Below are positions 46,701-55,919 of a stretch of DNA of 64,000 bases, one piece after another. The stretch covers positions 806,001 to 870,000 of the forward strand of contig NZ_CP097843.1 in the NCBI RefSeq assembly GCF_023611505.1, read 5' to 3'. How positions within the stretch are numbered: the first letter of the stretch is position 1; the number at the start of each line of letters is the position of its first letter. The position numbers and the translations under genes were made by a program. The notes below the pieces were generated by a model. It had not been told where the DNA came from and made no database searches. It saw only the letters and a list, made by a program, of their open reading frames with translations. The stretch comes from Streptococcus oralis. Lineage in GTDB: Bacteria > Bacillota > Bacilli > Lactobacillales > Streptococcaceae.

Positions 46701-49700
46701 GTAGAAAAAGCTACAAATGATGCAGATGGAAACATCAAGTTTAAGGATTTAGAATTCGAGAAAGCTGGTACTTACCAGTATACAATCTACGAACACAAAG
46801 CTGGTCAAATCGAGAATGGTATCACTTATTCTAATAAGACTGTGGAAGTGACTATCGAAGTAACAGATGACGGTCATGGTGCTTTGAAAGCAACTGTTTC
46901 TTATGATAACGATGAAAAACACTTCGAAAATACTTACAAAGCTGCAAATGCTAAAGCAAATCTCGAAGTGACTAAGAAATTGACAGGTCGTGAAACAGAA
47001 GCTCAAGATGGTGAGTTTGAATTCACTTTGACTGATTCAACTGGCGTAGTTAAAGATACTAAGAAGAATGATGCAGCCGGAAACGTTAAGTTTGATGAAC
47101 TAGAATTTGATAAAGTAGGAACATACACCTACACTATCAAGGAAGTTAAGGCTGGTCAAACTGAAAATGGTATCACCTACGATTCTAAGACAGTAACAGC
47201 CAAAGTAACTGTAACTGATGATGGCAAAGGGAATCTGACTGCAGTTGTTGACTACAGTAGTGACGGTACAGCTAACAGCACAACCTTCACCAATATCTAC
47301 ACACCAGCAGGCGCAACAACTGTGACTCTTGGAGCTAAGAAAGTTCTTGAAGGTAAGAAACTTGAAGCAGGAAAATACAGCTTTGTTCTGAAAGAAGGCG
47401 ACAAAGAGCTTGAAACAGTTACAAACGATGCAGATGGTAATGTTACATTTAAAGCTCTTACTTACAACGAAAGTCAAGTAGGAACTCACAAGTACACTAT
47501 CTCAGAAGTTGCTGGATCTGAAGCAGGAATCACTTACGATAAGACAGTTCAAGAAGTTGAAGTAACGGTTGAAAAAGTAAGTGCGACTGAATTGAAAGCA
47601 ACTGCTTCAAAAGAAGCAAAAGATCTTGTATTTACAAACAAATACACACCAGCCGGAGCTACAAGTGTAACTCTTGGAGCTAAGAAAGTCCTTGAAGGTA
47701 AAGACCTTGAAGCTGGTAAATACAGCTTCGAATTGAAGAAAGAAGACGGTAGTGTTGTCGAAACAGTTACAAACGCTGCTGACGGAACAGTGACCTTCTC
47801 ACCAATCTCATATGATGAGAGCCAAGTGGGAACTCACAAGTACACTATCTCAGAAGTTGCTGGCTCTGAAGCAGGAATCACTTACGATAAGACAGTTCAA
47901 GAAGTTGAAGTAACGGTTGAAAAAGTAAGCGCGACTGAATTGAAAGCAACAGCTTCAAAAGAAGCAAAAGACCTAGTCTTCACAAACAAATACACACCAG
48001 CCGGAGCTACAAGTGTAACTCTTGGAGCTAAGAAAGTCCTTGAAGGAAAAGCTCTTGAAGCAGGTAAATACAGCTTTGAATTGAAGAAGGAAGATGGAAC
48101 TGTTGTTGAAACAGTGACAAACGCCGCAGACGGAACAGTGGCCTTCTCACCAATCTCATATGATGAGAGTCAAGTGGGAACTCACAAGTACACCATCTCA
48201 GAAGTTGCTGGCTCTGAAGCAGGAATCACTTACGATAAGACCGTTCAAGAAGTTGAAGTAACGGTTGAAAAGGTAAGCGCAACTGAATTGAAAGCAACTG
48301 TTTCGAAAGAAGCAAAAGACCTAGTCTTCACCAACAAGTACACACCAGCAGGAGCTACAAGTGTAACTCTTGGAGCTAAGAAAGTTCTTGAAGGAAAAGC
48401 TCTTGAAGCAGGTAAATACAGCTTTGAATTGAAGAAGGAAGATGGAACTGTTGTCGAAACAGTGACAAACGCTGCTGATGGAACTGTAACCTTCTCACCA
48501 ATCTCATATGATGAGAGTCAAGTGGGAACTCACAAGTACACCATCTCAGAAGTTGCTGGCTCTGAAGCAGGAATCACTTACGATAAGACCGTTCAAGAAG
48601 TTGAAGTAACGGTTGAAAAAGTAAGCGCGACTGAATTGAAAGCAACAGCTTCAAAAGAAGCAAAAGATCTTGTATTTACAAACAAATATACTCCAGGTAA
48701 AACTCAAGTTCCTGTGAAGAAAGTATGGAAGGACGAGAACAACCAAGATGGCAAACGTCCATCTTCTGTCACAGTTAAATTGCTTGCGGATGGTCAAGAC
48801 ACTGGTAAAACACTTAAATTGACCGAAGCAAACGGTTGGGCTGGAAGCTTCACAGACCTTGATGCTGATAAAGGTGGCACACCTATCCAGTACACTGTAG
48901 TAGAAGTAACTGTTCCTGGTTACACTTCTAAGGTTACTGGTGACGCTGCATCAGGATTCACTATCACAAATAGCTATTCTCCAGAAACAGTTGATGTAAA
49001 AGCAACTAAGAACTGGGATGACGCGAACAACCAAGACGGCAAACGTCCAACTAAGATTACAATCAATCTTTTAGCAGATGGTCAGAAAGTCGATTCGAAA
49101 GAAGTTCAAGAAGCTGCAGATGGAACTTGGACTGTCGAATTCACGAAATTAGCAAAATATAAAGCTGGTAAAGAAATCAAATACACTGTAACAGAAGAAA
49201 AAGTTTCAGAGTATGAATCTTCTATTACAGACTTTACTATCACAAACAAATATGCACCAAAACAAATCGACTACAAAGTAACAAAAGTATGGAACGACGC
49301 GAACAACCAAGACGGCAAACGTCCTAAGTCCGTAACAGTTCAACTTTATAAATCTGTAGATGGTTCTAAACCAGTAGCCGTTAAAGGTAAGAAATTGACC
49401 TTGACAGCTGATGATAAGACCGACGCTAACACTTGGGTAGCATCCTTCACAAATCTTCCACAATACGAAGCTGGTAAAGAAATCACTTACTCTATCGAAG
49501 AAGTAGATGTACCAGCTGGCTATAAAGCCTCTGTGACTGGTCAAGTGGTGACAAACACTCACAATCCAGAAACAGTCGTTCTTTCAGGAACTAAAGTTTG
49601 GGATGATAACAATAACCAAGACGGCAAACGTACGAAATCTGTGAAAGTTCAAATTCTTAATGGCGATAAAGTTGTTCAAGAAATTGAAGTTTCAGAAGCA

Positions 49701-50309
49701 ACTGGTTGGAAGTTCGAATCAAAAGCACTTCCTAAATATGAAAATGGTACAGAAATCAAGTACACTGTCAAAGAAGTAGCTGTGAAAGAATATAAATCAA
49801 CAGTTACTACGGACAAAGACGGTAAGTACACTGTTACCAACACACATACACCAGAGAAAATTACTGTTAAAGGTAAGAAAATCTGGAATGATGCTAATAA
49901 CAAAGATGGTAAACGTCCAGAATTTATCACAGTGAGACTTCTTGCGGATGGTAACGAAACTGATAAGACAGTAAAAGTTACAAAAGCAACAGCTCTATCA
50001 GATAACGAGTGGGCTTATGAGTTTACAGGTCTTGATCGTTATAAAGAAAATGGTCAAGAAATCAAGTACACTGTTAAAGAAGTTGATGTTCCTAAAGATT
50101 ACCAAGCTGAAGTAGATGGCATGAACGTTACAAATACACATACTCCAGAAAAACCAACACCAGGTAAACCAAATGAACCAGGAAAACCAGGTCCAAAACC
50201 TCAACTTCCTAACACTGGTGAAAAAGCATCTAACGCAGCAGTAGTTGCAGGACTTGCTTTGATGGCAGTGACTGGTGGATTGTACTTTGTAAGCCGTAAA
50301 AATAAATAA
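43731..50309 (+). CDS. Giant LPXTG multidomain adhesin (pilin-like isopeptide and Cna_B repeats)
   Basis: This 2192-residue wall-anchored protein has a signal peptide (cut near AHA-29) and an SdrG-like ligand-binding head (about 30-365). A SpaA-type domain (366-456), two Cna_B-like domains (457-677) and four FctA-type isopeptide-linkage domains (677-1190) follow. Then come four nearly identical 116-residue isopeptide domains (about 1191-1655) and five Cna_B domains sharing NNQDGKRP or close variants (about 1656-2140). A Pro-rich spacer, LPNTG (2159-2163), a membrane segment and a basic tail close it. Repeated YTISEV/YTVKEV E-box motifs indicate Lys-Asn cross-links that stiffen the stalk. No sortase or pilin genes adjoin, so it probably uses SrtA. 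AAAGGA precedes ATG 43731. Confidence 0.92.
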   Translation: MDKLKKVLGFLVFPLLLLLMFFPTGEAHAATDVTDKAHVEKLEITIASTGSKTEGIHGSNDTSMKLKYSGEFSFPGVQANVIKPGDYFIVKAPDNLSLTDGSLDLIDSTSNTKMGTVQVDNANHQLVFTFNEKVEDKQNIRGDFVAEATETLKKEGKTVTYVLPDGKKQTITYKVNKFEQTDVIGETITKYGYNDNNKARAHFQMKINRAKKDMTGHVVKITDDVSKGAFANYVEGTFYMHEAEFETTNTNSSALKRLGDEYEITTDPEVYKANSDKKALLTFVNGKRGFELLMPTNMGTKSFFLTYDTSSPADTSTISNSAQYLIDNQPQLIWENYGGSIGTRTEATFNLKTVKSVGASVTADIAGKIKITKYDEADATVKLAGVVFEIREKTTNNLVDTVTTDADGIAVSKALNNGKYIVKEKTPKSGYQVNSQEFEVELKAGKGVPLNISNKRVTVDFEATKTWVNGKATDYKKVKLGLYVHKEGQTVADAKPVTGNYTPEVTESNGVYTYKWKNQLPERDVDGSKLVYSVRELENQTGLPLKEGEKVKVGDNSYVVSYNGNNKVTNTYEVPKTNVTAKKIWVGGQEHIRPTVYFKLYRTPEGGAIEEVVGVSQKEVPKTDGTIEWTDLPATDEHGVKYTYSVMEVDEDGNLVTAVDGYTANQTADLTVTNTYGTSPTKADIEVKKELVGGRPTPLQNEEFEFILKDKNGQEVQRAKNDAAGRVVFKDIPFDKASEHEFTVVEVNAGQTIDGVTYDVRTVPVTVSVTDDGKGKLVATVLYHPITAVALPSANLVSSAPSSNLVPSLTDAVNRATDGGIQTFKNTYKATNAKVILEVTKQLTGRTTGAQENEFEFTLTDQAGNVETAKNDADGKVKFHELTFDEAGTYTYTIKEVKAGTTENGITYDSKTVTAKVTVTDDGHGKLTAVVDYSSDGTANSTTFTNTYNPAKVKAPVSATKSFINKNTNTPMPLKGGEFVFSLLNHEGDPVEKATNDADGNIKFKDLEFEKAGTYQYTIYEHKAGQIENGITYSNKTVEVTIEVTDDGHGALKATVSYDNDEKHFENTYKAANAKANLEVTKKLTGRETEAQDGEFEFTLTDSTGVVKDTKKNDAAGNVKFDELEFDKVGTYTYTIKEVKAGQTENGITYDSKTVTAKVTVTDDGKGNLTAVVDYSSDGTANSTTFTNIYTPAGATTVTLGAKKVLEGKKLEAGKYSFVLKEGDKELETVTNDADGNVTFKALTYNESQVGTHKYTISEVAGSEAGITYDKTVQEVEVTVEKVSATELKATASKEAKDLVFTNKYTPAGATSVTLGAKKVLEGKDLEAGKYSFELKKEDGSVVETVTNAADGTVTFSPISYDESQVGTHKYTISEVAGSEAGITYDKTVQEVEVTVEKVSATELKATASKEAKDLVFTNKYTPAGATSVTLGAKKVLEGKALEAGKYSFELKKEDGTVVETVTNAADGTVAFSPISYDESQVGTHKYTISEVAGSEAGITYDKTVQEVEVTVEKVSATELKATVSKEAKDLVFTNKYTPAGATSVTLGAKKVLEGKALEAGKYSFELKKEDGTVVETVTNAADGTVTFSPISYDESQVGTHKYTISEVAGSEAGITYDKTVQEVEVTVEKVSATELKATASKEAKDLVFTNKYTPGKTQVPVKKVWKDENNQDGKRPSSVTVKLLADGQDTGKTLKLTEANGWAGSFTDLDADKGGTPIQYTVVEVTVPGYTSKVTGDAASGFTITNSYSPETVDVKATKNWDDANNQDGKRPTKITINLLADGQKVDSKEVQEAADGTWTVEFTKLAKYKAGKEIKYTVTEEKVSEYESSITDFTITNKYAPKQIDYKVTKVWNDANNQDGKRPKSVTVQLYKSVDGSKPVAVKGKKLTLTADDKTDANTWVASFTNLPQYEAGKEITYSIEEVDVPAGYKASVTGQVVTNTHNPETVVLSGTKVWDDNNNQDGKRTKSVKVQILNGDKVVQEIEVSEATGWKFESKALPKYENGTEIKYTVKEVAVKEYKSTVTTDKDGKYTVTNTHTPEKITVKGKKIWNDANNKDGKRPEFITVRLLADGNETDKTVKVTKATALSDNEWAYEFTGLDRYKENGQEIKYTVKEVDVPKDYQAEVDGMNVTNTHTPEKPTPGKPNEPGKPGPKPQLPNTGEKASNAAVVAGLALMAVTGGLYFVSRKNK
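47310..48695 (+). repeat. Four tandem 348-bp coding repeats in the adhesin
   Basis: The unit start (GGAGCTAAGAAAGT) recurs at 47331, 47676, 48024 and 48372, spacings 345, 348 and 348 nt. The last three copies are nearly identical at DNA level, each coding for one isopeptide domain from VTLGAKKVLEG to KDLVFTNKYTP. Copy number is likely to vary by recombination, and short-read assembly may collapse it. Confidence 0.92.
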
Positions 50310-50362
50310 TCTCTAGATGAGAGTTGATTTTCAGTTAGTTCTTAGGAAGTAATTGGAAAGGA

Positions 50363-50396
50363 AATAGTCCAGAACACTTGTTCTGGACTATTTTTT
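50363..50396. terminator. Bidirectional terminator between adhesin and bioY
   Basis: A 13-bp perfect stem AATAGTCCAGAAC (50363-50375)/GTTCTGGACTATT (50380-50392) with a 4-nt loop and T-run. Confidence 0.9.
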
Positions 50397-50931
50397 ATCT
50401 TGAGAAATAAGGAAGGCTTTTCAATCGTTCGAGTAGGCGACGGCTAATGAAACTAAGGGCAATAATCTTACCAAGATCAGGAAGGATAAAGGGAAGGACA
50501 CCGACAGCGAGTGCTTTGTCAAGTGGCATACCAGCAAGGAAGTGGAGGCTGAGAATACCTCCGAAAAAGACGAGTGAATCACCCAAGAGGTTGGCTAGGA
50601 AAATGTGAATATAGCCACTATTTTGATGGATGAGATAAGATGTAAGTCCTGCATAGACAAGGTCAAACCAAAGATAGCCTGAACTTGGACCGACTAAAAC
50701 GTGGAATCCTGCACCTCCCCCTGCAAAGACAGGTAAACCAATGGCACCCAGCAGGAGGTAGAGAGCAACAGATAGAACGGCTTCTCTGGGTCTAAAAACA
50801 GTAGCAATCAGACCAATTGCAAAGTTTTGCAGAGTGAAAGGTACAGGACCGATAGGGAGACTGATTTGTGCCAATACGGCGATGAGAGCAGCACCGATAG
50901 CAGGGATGGCATAGATATGAGCTTTCTTCAA
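50395..50931 (-). CDS. bioY: Biotin ECF transporter S component
   Basis: The 178-residue membrane protein has about six segments and the BioY pattern (IGAALIAVLAQISLPIGPVPFTLQNFAIGLIA, GLPVFAGGGAGFHVLVGPSSGYLWFDLVYAG). It binds biotin and works with the shared EcfAA'T module encoded elsewhere. Monocistronic; the stop is within the shared terminator region. Confidence 0.95.
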   Translation of the reverse strand: MKKAHIYAIPAIGAALIAVLAQISLPIGPVPFTLQNFAIGLIATVFRPREAVLSVALYLLLGAIGLPVFAGGGAGFHVLVGPSSGYLWFDLVYAGLTSYLIHQNSGYIHIFLANLLGDSLVFFGGILSLHFLAGMPLDKALAVGVLPFILPDLGKIIALSFISRRLLERLKSLPYFSR

Positions 50932-51044
50932 AACTGTTAACCTCTTTTCAAAATTATAGTAACTATTATACTAATTCAGGAACAAAAGTCAACCTATTCT
51001 TTCAACCAAGGTGACAATCTTTGTAACAGCCGATTTTGTAAGTA

Positions 51045-51070
51045 AAAAGAGACCTCGAGAGGTCTCTTTT
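51045..51070. terminator. Terminator between gor and bioY
   Basis: AAAAGAGACCTC (51045-51056), GA, GAGGTCTCTTTT (51059-51070): a near-perfect palindrome with A- and T-runs, just past the gor stop. Confidence 0.8.
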
Positions 51071-51075
51071 GGTAT

Positions 51076-52422
51076 TTAGCGCATGGTCACAAATTCTTCT
51101 GAAGCGGTTGGGTGGATAGCTACTGTAGCATCAAAGTCTGCCTTGGTTGCTCCCATCTTGATAGCAACAGCAAATCCTTGAATCATCTCATCCACTCCGT
51201 AACCAAGTCCATGTAGGCCAACAACTTTTTCGTCAGCACCGGCGGTGATGAGTTTGAAGCGAGATTCCTGACGATGGCTTGTAACAGCAGAGTACATAGA
51301 TGCAAAGCTTGACTTGTAGACTTTGATGTTATCTTGGCCGTATTCTTTGATAGCTTGATCCTCGGTTAAACCAACCGTTCCGATTGCTGGGTGGGAGAAG
51401 ACAACAGTAGGGATAGTCGTATAGTCCATCTTGGCATTTGTTTTCCCATTAAAGAGACGTTCAGATAGGGTACGTCCAGCCTTGATGGCTACTGGGGTTA
51501 GTTCCTTCTCACCAGTAACGTCTCCAAGGGCATAGATACCATCTACAACTGTATTTTGATACTCATCCACTTGGATAAATCCACGTTCATTGAGTGTAAC
51601 GCCTGCTTTTTCTAAATCCAGACCATCTACATTTGGACGGCGACCGGTAGCCCAGATAACTTGGCTCGCAGTGTGACTAGAACCGTCTTCAAAATGAATC
51701 GTAATGCCTTGCTCTGATTCTTCTAGTTTGACGGGTACCTTATGCGTGTGCAAAGGAAGGTCTGTTTTTTCCATTTCATTGACAAGGCCTTCAACGATGT
51801 AGCTGTCAAACGTGCGCAAGGGACGATCGCGACGAACAAACAAATCAGTTTTTACTCCTAGTGCGTGGAGGACACCTGCTAATTCAACGGCGATATAGCC
51901 AGCTCCAAGAATCGTAACGGATTCAGGAAGTTGCTCCCAAGCAAAGACATCGTCTGAGCTACCACCAAGTTCAGCTCCAGGGATAGTTGGGATGCTTGGG
52001 CGAGCACCAGTCGCAATCACGATATGTTTGGCACGAATCAATTCACCATTAACGCTGACTGTGTGGGAATCAATGAAATGAGCACGACCTTCAATCAAAT
52101 CAACACCGTTGCGCTTGAAACTTCCATCATAAGACGAGCGGGCACGATCGATGTAGGCTTCACGATTTTGACGAAGTTTTGCGAAATCAAATTGAACATC
52201 TGAACTCGTAAACCCATAGTCAGGACCGTAGTGGTGAAAGCTTTCAGCGATTTGCGCTCCATACCACATAATTTTCTTAGGAACACAGCCGACATTGACG
52301 CAGGTTCCACCTAATTTTTTCTCTTCGATAACAGCTGCTTTAGCACCGTGTTCGCCAGCTCGGTTCATGGTGGCAATGCCACCGCTCCCTCCACCGATGG
52401 CGATGATATCATATTCTCTCAT
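51076..52422 (-). CDS. gor: Glutathione-disulfide reductase
   Basis: The 448-residue FAD/NAD(P)H pyridine-nucleotide disulfide reductase has [19 protein letters not shown] for FAD and the redox pair in [18 protein letters not shown] binding is in [17 protein letters not shown], and C-terminal [12 protein letters not shown] carries the catalytic His-Glu. Streptococci import glutathione, so it keeps imported glutathione reduced against peroxide. Monocistronic. Confidence 0.96.
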   Translation of the reverse strand: MREYDIIAIGGGSGGIATMNRAGEHGAKAAVIEEKKLGGTCVNVGCVPKKIMWYGAQIAESFHHYGPDYGFTSSDVQFDFAKLRQNREAYIDRARSSYDGSFKRNGVDLIEGRAHFIDSHTVSVNGELIRAKHIVIATGARPSIPTIPGAELGGSSDDVFAWEQLPESVTILGAGYIAVELAGVLHALGVKTDLFVRRDRPLRTFDSYIVEGLVNEMEKTDLPLHTHKVPVKLEESEQGITIHFEDGSSHTASQVIWATGRRPNVDGLDLEKAGVTLNERGFIQVDEYQNTVVDGIYALGDVTGEKELTPVAIKAGRTLSERLFNGKTNAKMDYTTIPTVVFSHPAIGTVGLTEDQAIKEYGQDNIKVYKSSFASMYSAVTSHRQESRFKLITAGADEKVVGLHGLGYGVDEMIQGFAVAIKMGATKADFDATVAIHPTASEEFVTMR

Positions 52423-52623
52423 AGAAAACTCCTTATAGCTTTGATAGTCATATTCTATCGTTTTTACTTTTTGAATGCAAAAATCTGCTACGGCATAAGT
52501 AAAAAGTTGAAATTACTTGCTAAATATAGAAATAAGATGTATTATGTAACTAGTACAATTGATGTGCCAGAAAGAAGCTGAAGGTGAGTTTTGGAATGCT
52601 TCTCTTTTCTCACGGTACAATCA

Positions 52624-52652
52624 TTGTTCAGAGTGGATAAATTTGATATAAT
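52624..52652 (+). promoter_or_regulatory. Promoter of the MacAB-like efflux operon
   Basis: TTGTTC (52624-52629), 17 nt, TATAAT (52647-52652), placing the transcript start about 30 nt before ATG 52687. Confidence 0.65.
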
Positions 52653-52686
52653 GGTCTTTAATGGAAAATATGAAAGGCGTTTTGGG

Positions 52687-53838
52687 ATGAAGAAAAATAC
52701 GAAAAGAAAAAAATGGCAATTTTACACATCTATTGGGACTGCAAGTGTTGTTATTGTAGGGGCTATGGGGATTTTACTTTTTAGACAACCTTCTCAGGCT
52801 GCTGTTAAAGATGCCACCTCTCATTTGGTTGTTGCCAAAGAAGGAACGGTTGCCTCATCTATCCTCTTATCTGGTACTGTTACTGTAAAAAATGAACAGT
52901 ATGTATATTTTGATGCAAGTATGGGTGAGATTGAAGAAATTTTAGTCTCTGTTGGAGATAAGGTCGAAAAAGGACAAGCATTAGTAAAATACAATAGTTC
53001 CGATGCTCAGGCAGCATATGATGCTGCCAATCGTGCAGTAGCAAAGTTTGATCGTCATATTAGTGAATTAAAGGAATCTCGAAGCAAAGCCCTTACTTAC
53101 TCAGAAGAATACGGTGGTTCAGAGAGTAACACAGTATCTTCTCTTGATTCTCAAATTAAGGATGCATGTGACAATCGTGCAGATGCAGAAGCTCAAGTTA
53201 AAAAAGCAAAGGCTCAACTAGATGCGACAACTATTTTAAGCACGATAGAAGGAACAGTTGTAGAGGTGAATCGTGATCTTTCCAAATCTTCTGCGGGTAA
53301 TGGCAAAGTAATAGTTCATATAGTGAGCAATGAAAATTTGCAAGTTAAAGGTGAATTATCTGAGTACAATCTTGCCAAGCTTTCAGTCGGACAAGAAGTG
53401 ACCTTCACTTCTAAGGTCTACCCAGATAAGGCTTGGACAGGGAAGATCAACTATATCGCAACTTATTCAAAGAGTGGTGCTGATGGAAGCAATGGTAAAG
53501 GTGCATCGAATGTTGGCCCTAAATATCCATACACTATTGAAATTACGAGTGATATCGGTGAGTTGAAGCAAGGATTTTCTGTTAGTGTAGAAGTTAAGAG
53601 CGACAGTACATCTCTTCTCGTACCATTAACCAGCATCGTAGAAGAAGAAGGTAAAAACTATGTCTGGGTTGTTGACGAAGAGAATAAGGCTAAGAAAATC
53701 GAAGTTAGCCTAGGAAATGCTGACGCAGAAAACCAGGAAATTACTTCTGGCTTGACAAATGGGGCTAAAGTCATCAGTAATCCAACAACTTCCTTGGAAG
53801 AAGGAAAAGAGGTGAAGGCTGATGAAGAAACTAATTAG
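52687..53838 (+). CDS. Efflux periplasmic-adaptor-like (HlyD/MacA) protein
   Basis: The 383-residue protein has an N-terminal membrane anchor (residues about 12-32), a barrel-sandwich hybrid (GEIEEILVSVGDKVEKGQALVKYN), a coiled-coil hairpin (about residues 115-185) and beta-barrel domains. ATG 52687 (MKKNTKRKKW) is chosen because the promoter lies at 52624-52652, ruling out starts further up. With the next two genes it forms a Gram-positive MacAB-type ABC exporter; the substrate, perhaps an antimicrobial peptide or lipid, is unknown. Confidence 0.88.
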   Translation: MKKNTKRKKWQFYTSIGTASVVIVGAMGILLFRQPSQAAVKDATSHLVVAKEGTVASSILLSGTVTVKNEQYVYFDASMGEIEEILVSVGDKVEKGQALVKYNSSDAQAAYDAANRAVAKFDRHISELKESRSKALTYSEEYGGSESNTVSSLDSQIKDACDNRADAEAQVKKAKAQLDATTILSTIEGTVVEVNRDLSKSSAGNGKVIVHIVSNENLQVKGELSEYNLAKLSVGQEVTFTSKVYPDKAWTGKINYIATYSKSGADGSNGKGASNVGPKYPYTIEITSDIGELKQGFSVSVEVKSDSTSLLVPLTSIVEEEGKNYVWVVDEENKAKKIEVSLGNADAENQEITSGLTNGAKVISNPTTSLEEGKEVKADEETN

Positions 53839-54523
53839 TCTAAAAAATATCTGTAGGAGTTATCGAAATGGAGATCAGGAACTTCAGGTTTTGAAAAATA
53901 TCAACTTAGAAGTGAATGAGGGAGAGTTTGTTGCTATTATGGGACCGTCTGGTTCTGGAAAATCTACTCTAATGAATACTATTGGAATGTTGGACACACC
54001 AACTAGTGGTGAGTATTACGTAGAGGGGCAGGAAGTGGCTCGATTGGATGAAAAGCGGTTGGCCAAAGTCCGTAATAAAGAGATTGGTTTTGTCTTTCAA
54101 CAATTCTTTCTTTTGTCTAAACTAGATGCCCTTCAAAATGTTGAATTGCCTTTAATATATGCTGGAGTTTCAGCTTCCAAACGCCGTAAATTGGCAGAGA
54201 CCTATTTGAAAAAGGTAGACTTGACAGATAGAAGTCACCACTTGCCTTCGGAATTATCTGGTGGGCAAAAACAACGGGTAGCCATTGCCCGTGCCCTTGT
54301 CAACAATCCTTCGATTATTCTGGCAGATGAACCAACTGGGGCTTTGGATACAAGGACAGGAAGCCAAATCATGGAACTTTTGGTGGAGTTAAATGAAGAA
54401 GGAAGAACCATTATTATGGTCACGCATGAGCCTGAGATTGCAGCTTATGCAAAACGTCAGATTGTAATTCGTGATGGGGTTATTGCATCTGATAGTGGGC
54501 ATTTAGAAGGGGAGGGGCATTGA
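53822..54523 (+). CDS. MacB/LolD-type ABC ATPase
   Basis: The 233-residue ATPase has Walker [10 protein letters not shown], signature [15 protein letters not shown], Walker [13 protein letters not shown] and H-loop VTHEPE. It overlaps the adaptor gene by 17 nt and precedes the permease by 1 nt. It powers the mechanotransmission-type FtsX/MacB permease. Confidence 0.95.
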   Translation: MKKLISLKNICRSYRNGDQELQVLKNINLEVNEGEFVAIMGPSGSGKSTLMNTIGMLDTPTSGEYYVEGQEVARLDEKRLAKVRNKEIGFVFQQFFLLSKLDALQNVELPLIYAGVSASKRRKLAETYLKKVDLTDRSHHLPSELSGGQKQRVAIARALVNNPSIILADEPTGALDTRTGSQIMELLVELNEEGRTIIMVTHEPEIAAYAKRQIVIRDGVIASDSGHLEGEGH

Positions 54524-54524
54524 G

Positions 54525-55784
54525 ATGGAAAATCTAAAATTTGCTTTTTCATCGATTATGGCACACAAGATGCGTTCATTTTTGACGATGATTGGGATTA
54601 TTATAGGAGTATCTTCAGTCGTTGTTATCATGGCTCTGGGAGACTCTATGTCTCGTCAGGTCAATAAAAATATGACCAAATCTCAGAAAAATATTCAGGT
54701 CTTCTTCTCGCCTATTAAAAGTAAGGATGGCTCTTTTACCCAAAAACAATCTTCTCTAACACTGTCTAGTCGAGAAGATACAGCTTATGTTGTTCCACCC
54801 AAAACACAGGAAGCATGGGTTAAGGAAGCCGCTAAAGTAAAAGGTGTAGATAGTTACTTTGTGACGAATAGTATAAATGTTACTCTGACTTATAAAGATA
54901 AAAAAGTTGAACAGGCTAGTTTAACAGGTGGTAATATGACTTATATGGCTGCCACTGAAAATGAAATAATCGCTGGTAGGAGTCTAAGAGAACAAGATTA
55001 CAGAGATTTTGCAAGTGTTATCTTACTTGATGAAGAATTGGCTAAAAGTCTTTTTGATTCACCACAGGCAGCTCTTAATCAGATAATTTCAGTTAATAAC
55101 TTTCATTATCGAGTTATTGGAGTATATACAAGTACTGAAGCTAAAACTGCTAAAGCCTTTGGGATTGGTGGTCTTCCAATTACGACCAATATCTCTCTAG
55201 CAGCCAATTTTAATACTGATGAAATCTCGAACATCGTCTTTCGTGTCAATGATACTAGTCTAACGCAGACCTTGGGACCAGAGTTGGCTCGAAAATTGAC
55301 TGAGATTGCTGGTCTTCAGCAAGGGGAGTACCAAGTTGCGGACGCAACTGCCGCTTTCCAAGAGGTACAACAACTATTTGGTTTTATGACAACCATTATC
55401 AGTGCCATCGCAGGAATCTCTCTCTTTGTTGGGGGAACTGGTGTTATGAATATCATGCTGGTTTCGGTGACAGAACGCACGCGTGAGATTGGTCTGCGGA
55501 AAGCTCTCGGTGCTACACGGGCTAATATCTTGGTACAGTTTTTGATTGAATCCATGATCTTGACCTTGTTGGGTGGTGTCATCGGTCTTGGAATTGCTGC
55601 TGGAATGACCATGTTAGCCGGAGTACTGCTTCAAAACATGATTGCAGGTATCGAAGTTGGGGTTTCCCTCCCAATTGCTCTCTTTAGCTTGGCTGTATCA
55701 GCCAGCGTTGGTATGATATTCGGAGTTCTACCAGCCAATAAAGCGTCTAAGCTTGATCCGATCGAAGCCCTTCGTTATGAATAA
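54525..55784 (+). CDS. MacB/FtsX-family ABC permease
   Basis: The 419-residue protein has one N-terminal membrane segment, a large extracellular domain (about residues 45-285) and three C-terminal membrane helices. The FtsX signature is VGGTGVMNIMLVSVTERTREIGLRKALGA. It closes a three-gene exporter operon. Confidence 0.93.
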   Translation: MENLKFAFSSIMAHKMRSFLTMIGIIIGVSSVVVIMALGDSMSRQVNKNMTKSQKNIQVFFSPIKSKDGSFTQKQSSLTLSSREDTAYVVPPKTQEAWVKEAAKVKGVDSYFVTNSINVTLTYKDKKVEQASLTGGNMTYMAATENEIIAGRSLREQDYRDFASVILLDEELAKSLFDSPQAALNQIISVNNFHYRVIGVYTSTEAKTAKAFGIGGLPITTNISLAANFNTDEISNIVFRVNDTSLTQTLGPELARKLTEIAGLQQGEYQVADATAAFQEVQQLFGFMTTIISAIAGISLFVGGTGVMNIMLVSVTERTREIGLRKALGATRANILVQFLIESMILTLLGGVIGLGIAAGMTMLAGVLLQNMIAGIEVGVSLPIALFSLAVSASVGMIFGVLPANKASKLDPIEALRYE

Positions 55785-55797
55785 GATATAGAGCAGA

Positions 55798-55831
55798 AAA
55801 AACAAGATGGATATTTGTCTGTCTTGTTTTT
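55798..55831 (+). terminator. Terminator of the efflux operon
   Basis: AAAAACAAGA (55798-55807) pairs with TCTTGTTTTT (55822-55831). Confidence 0.75.
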
Positions 55832-55919
55832 GTATGAATTTCTCTATCGAAAATCACTAAAAATATGATATAATGAAGTGTTAGAAAAACAGGTTTCATT
55901 AGCCTGGAAAGGAAATATT

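Noticed and set aside
45015-47489. Several long minus-strand open frames inside the adhesin gene
   Set aside because: They are shadows of the biased plus-strand coding sequence; they lack ribosome binding sites and protein-like composition.
47310-48695. CRISPR-like array
   Set aside because: The repeats are 348-bp in-frame protein domains, not short repeats with unique spacers.
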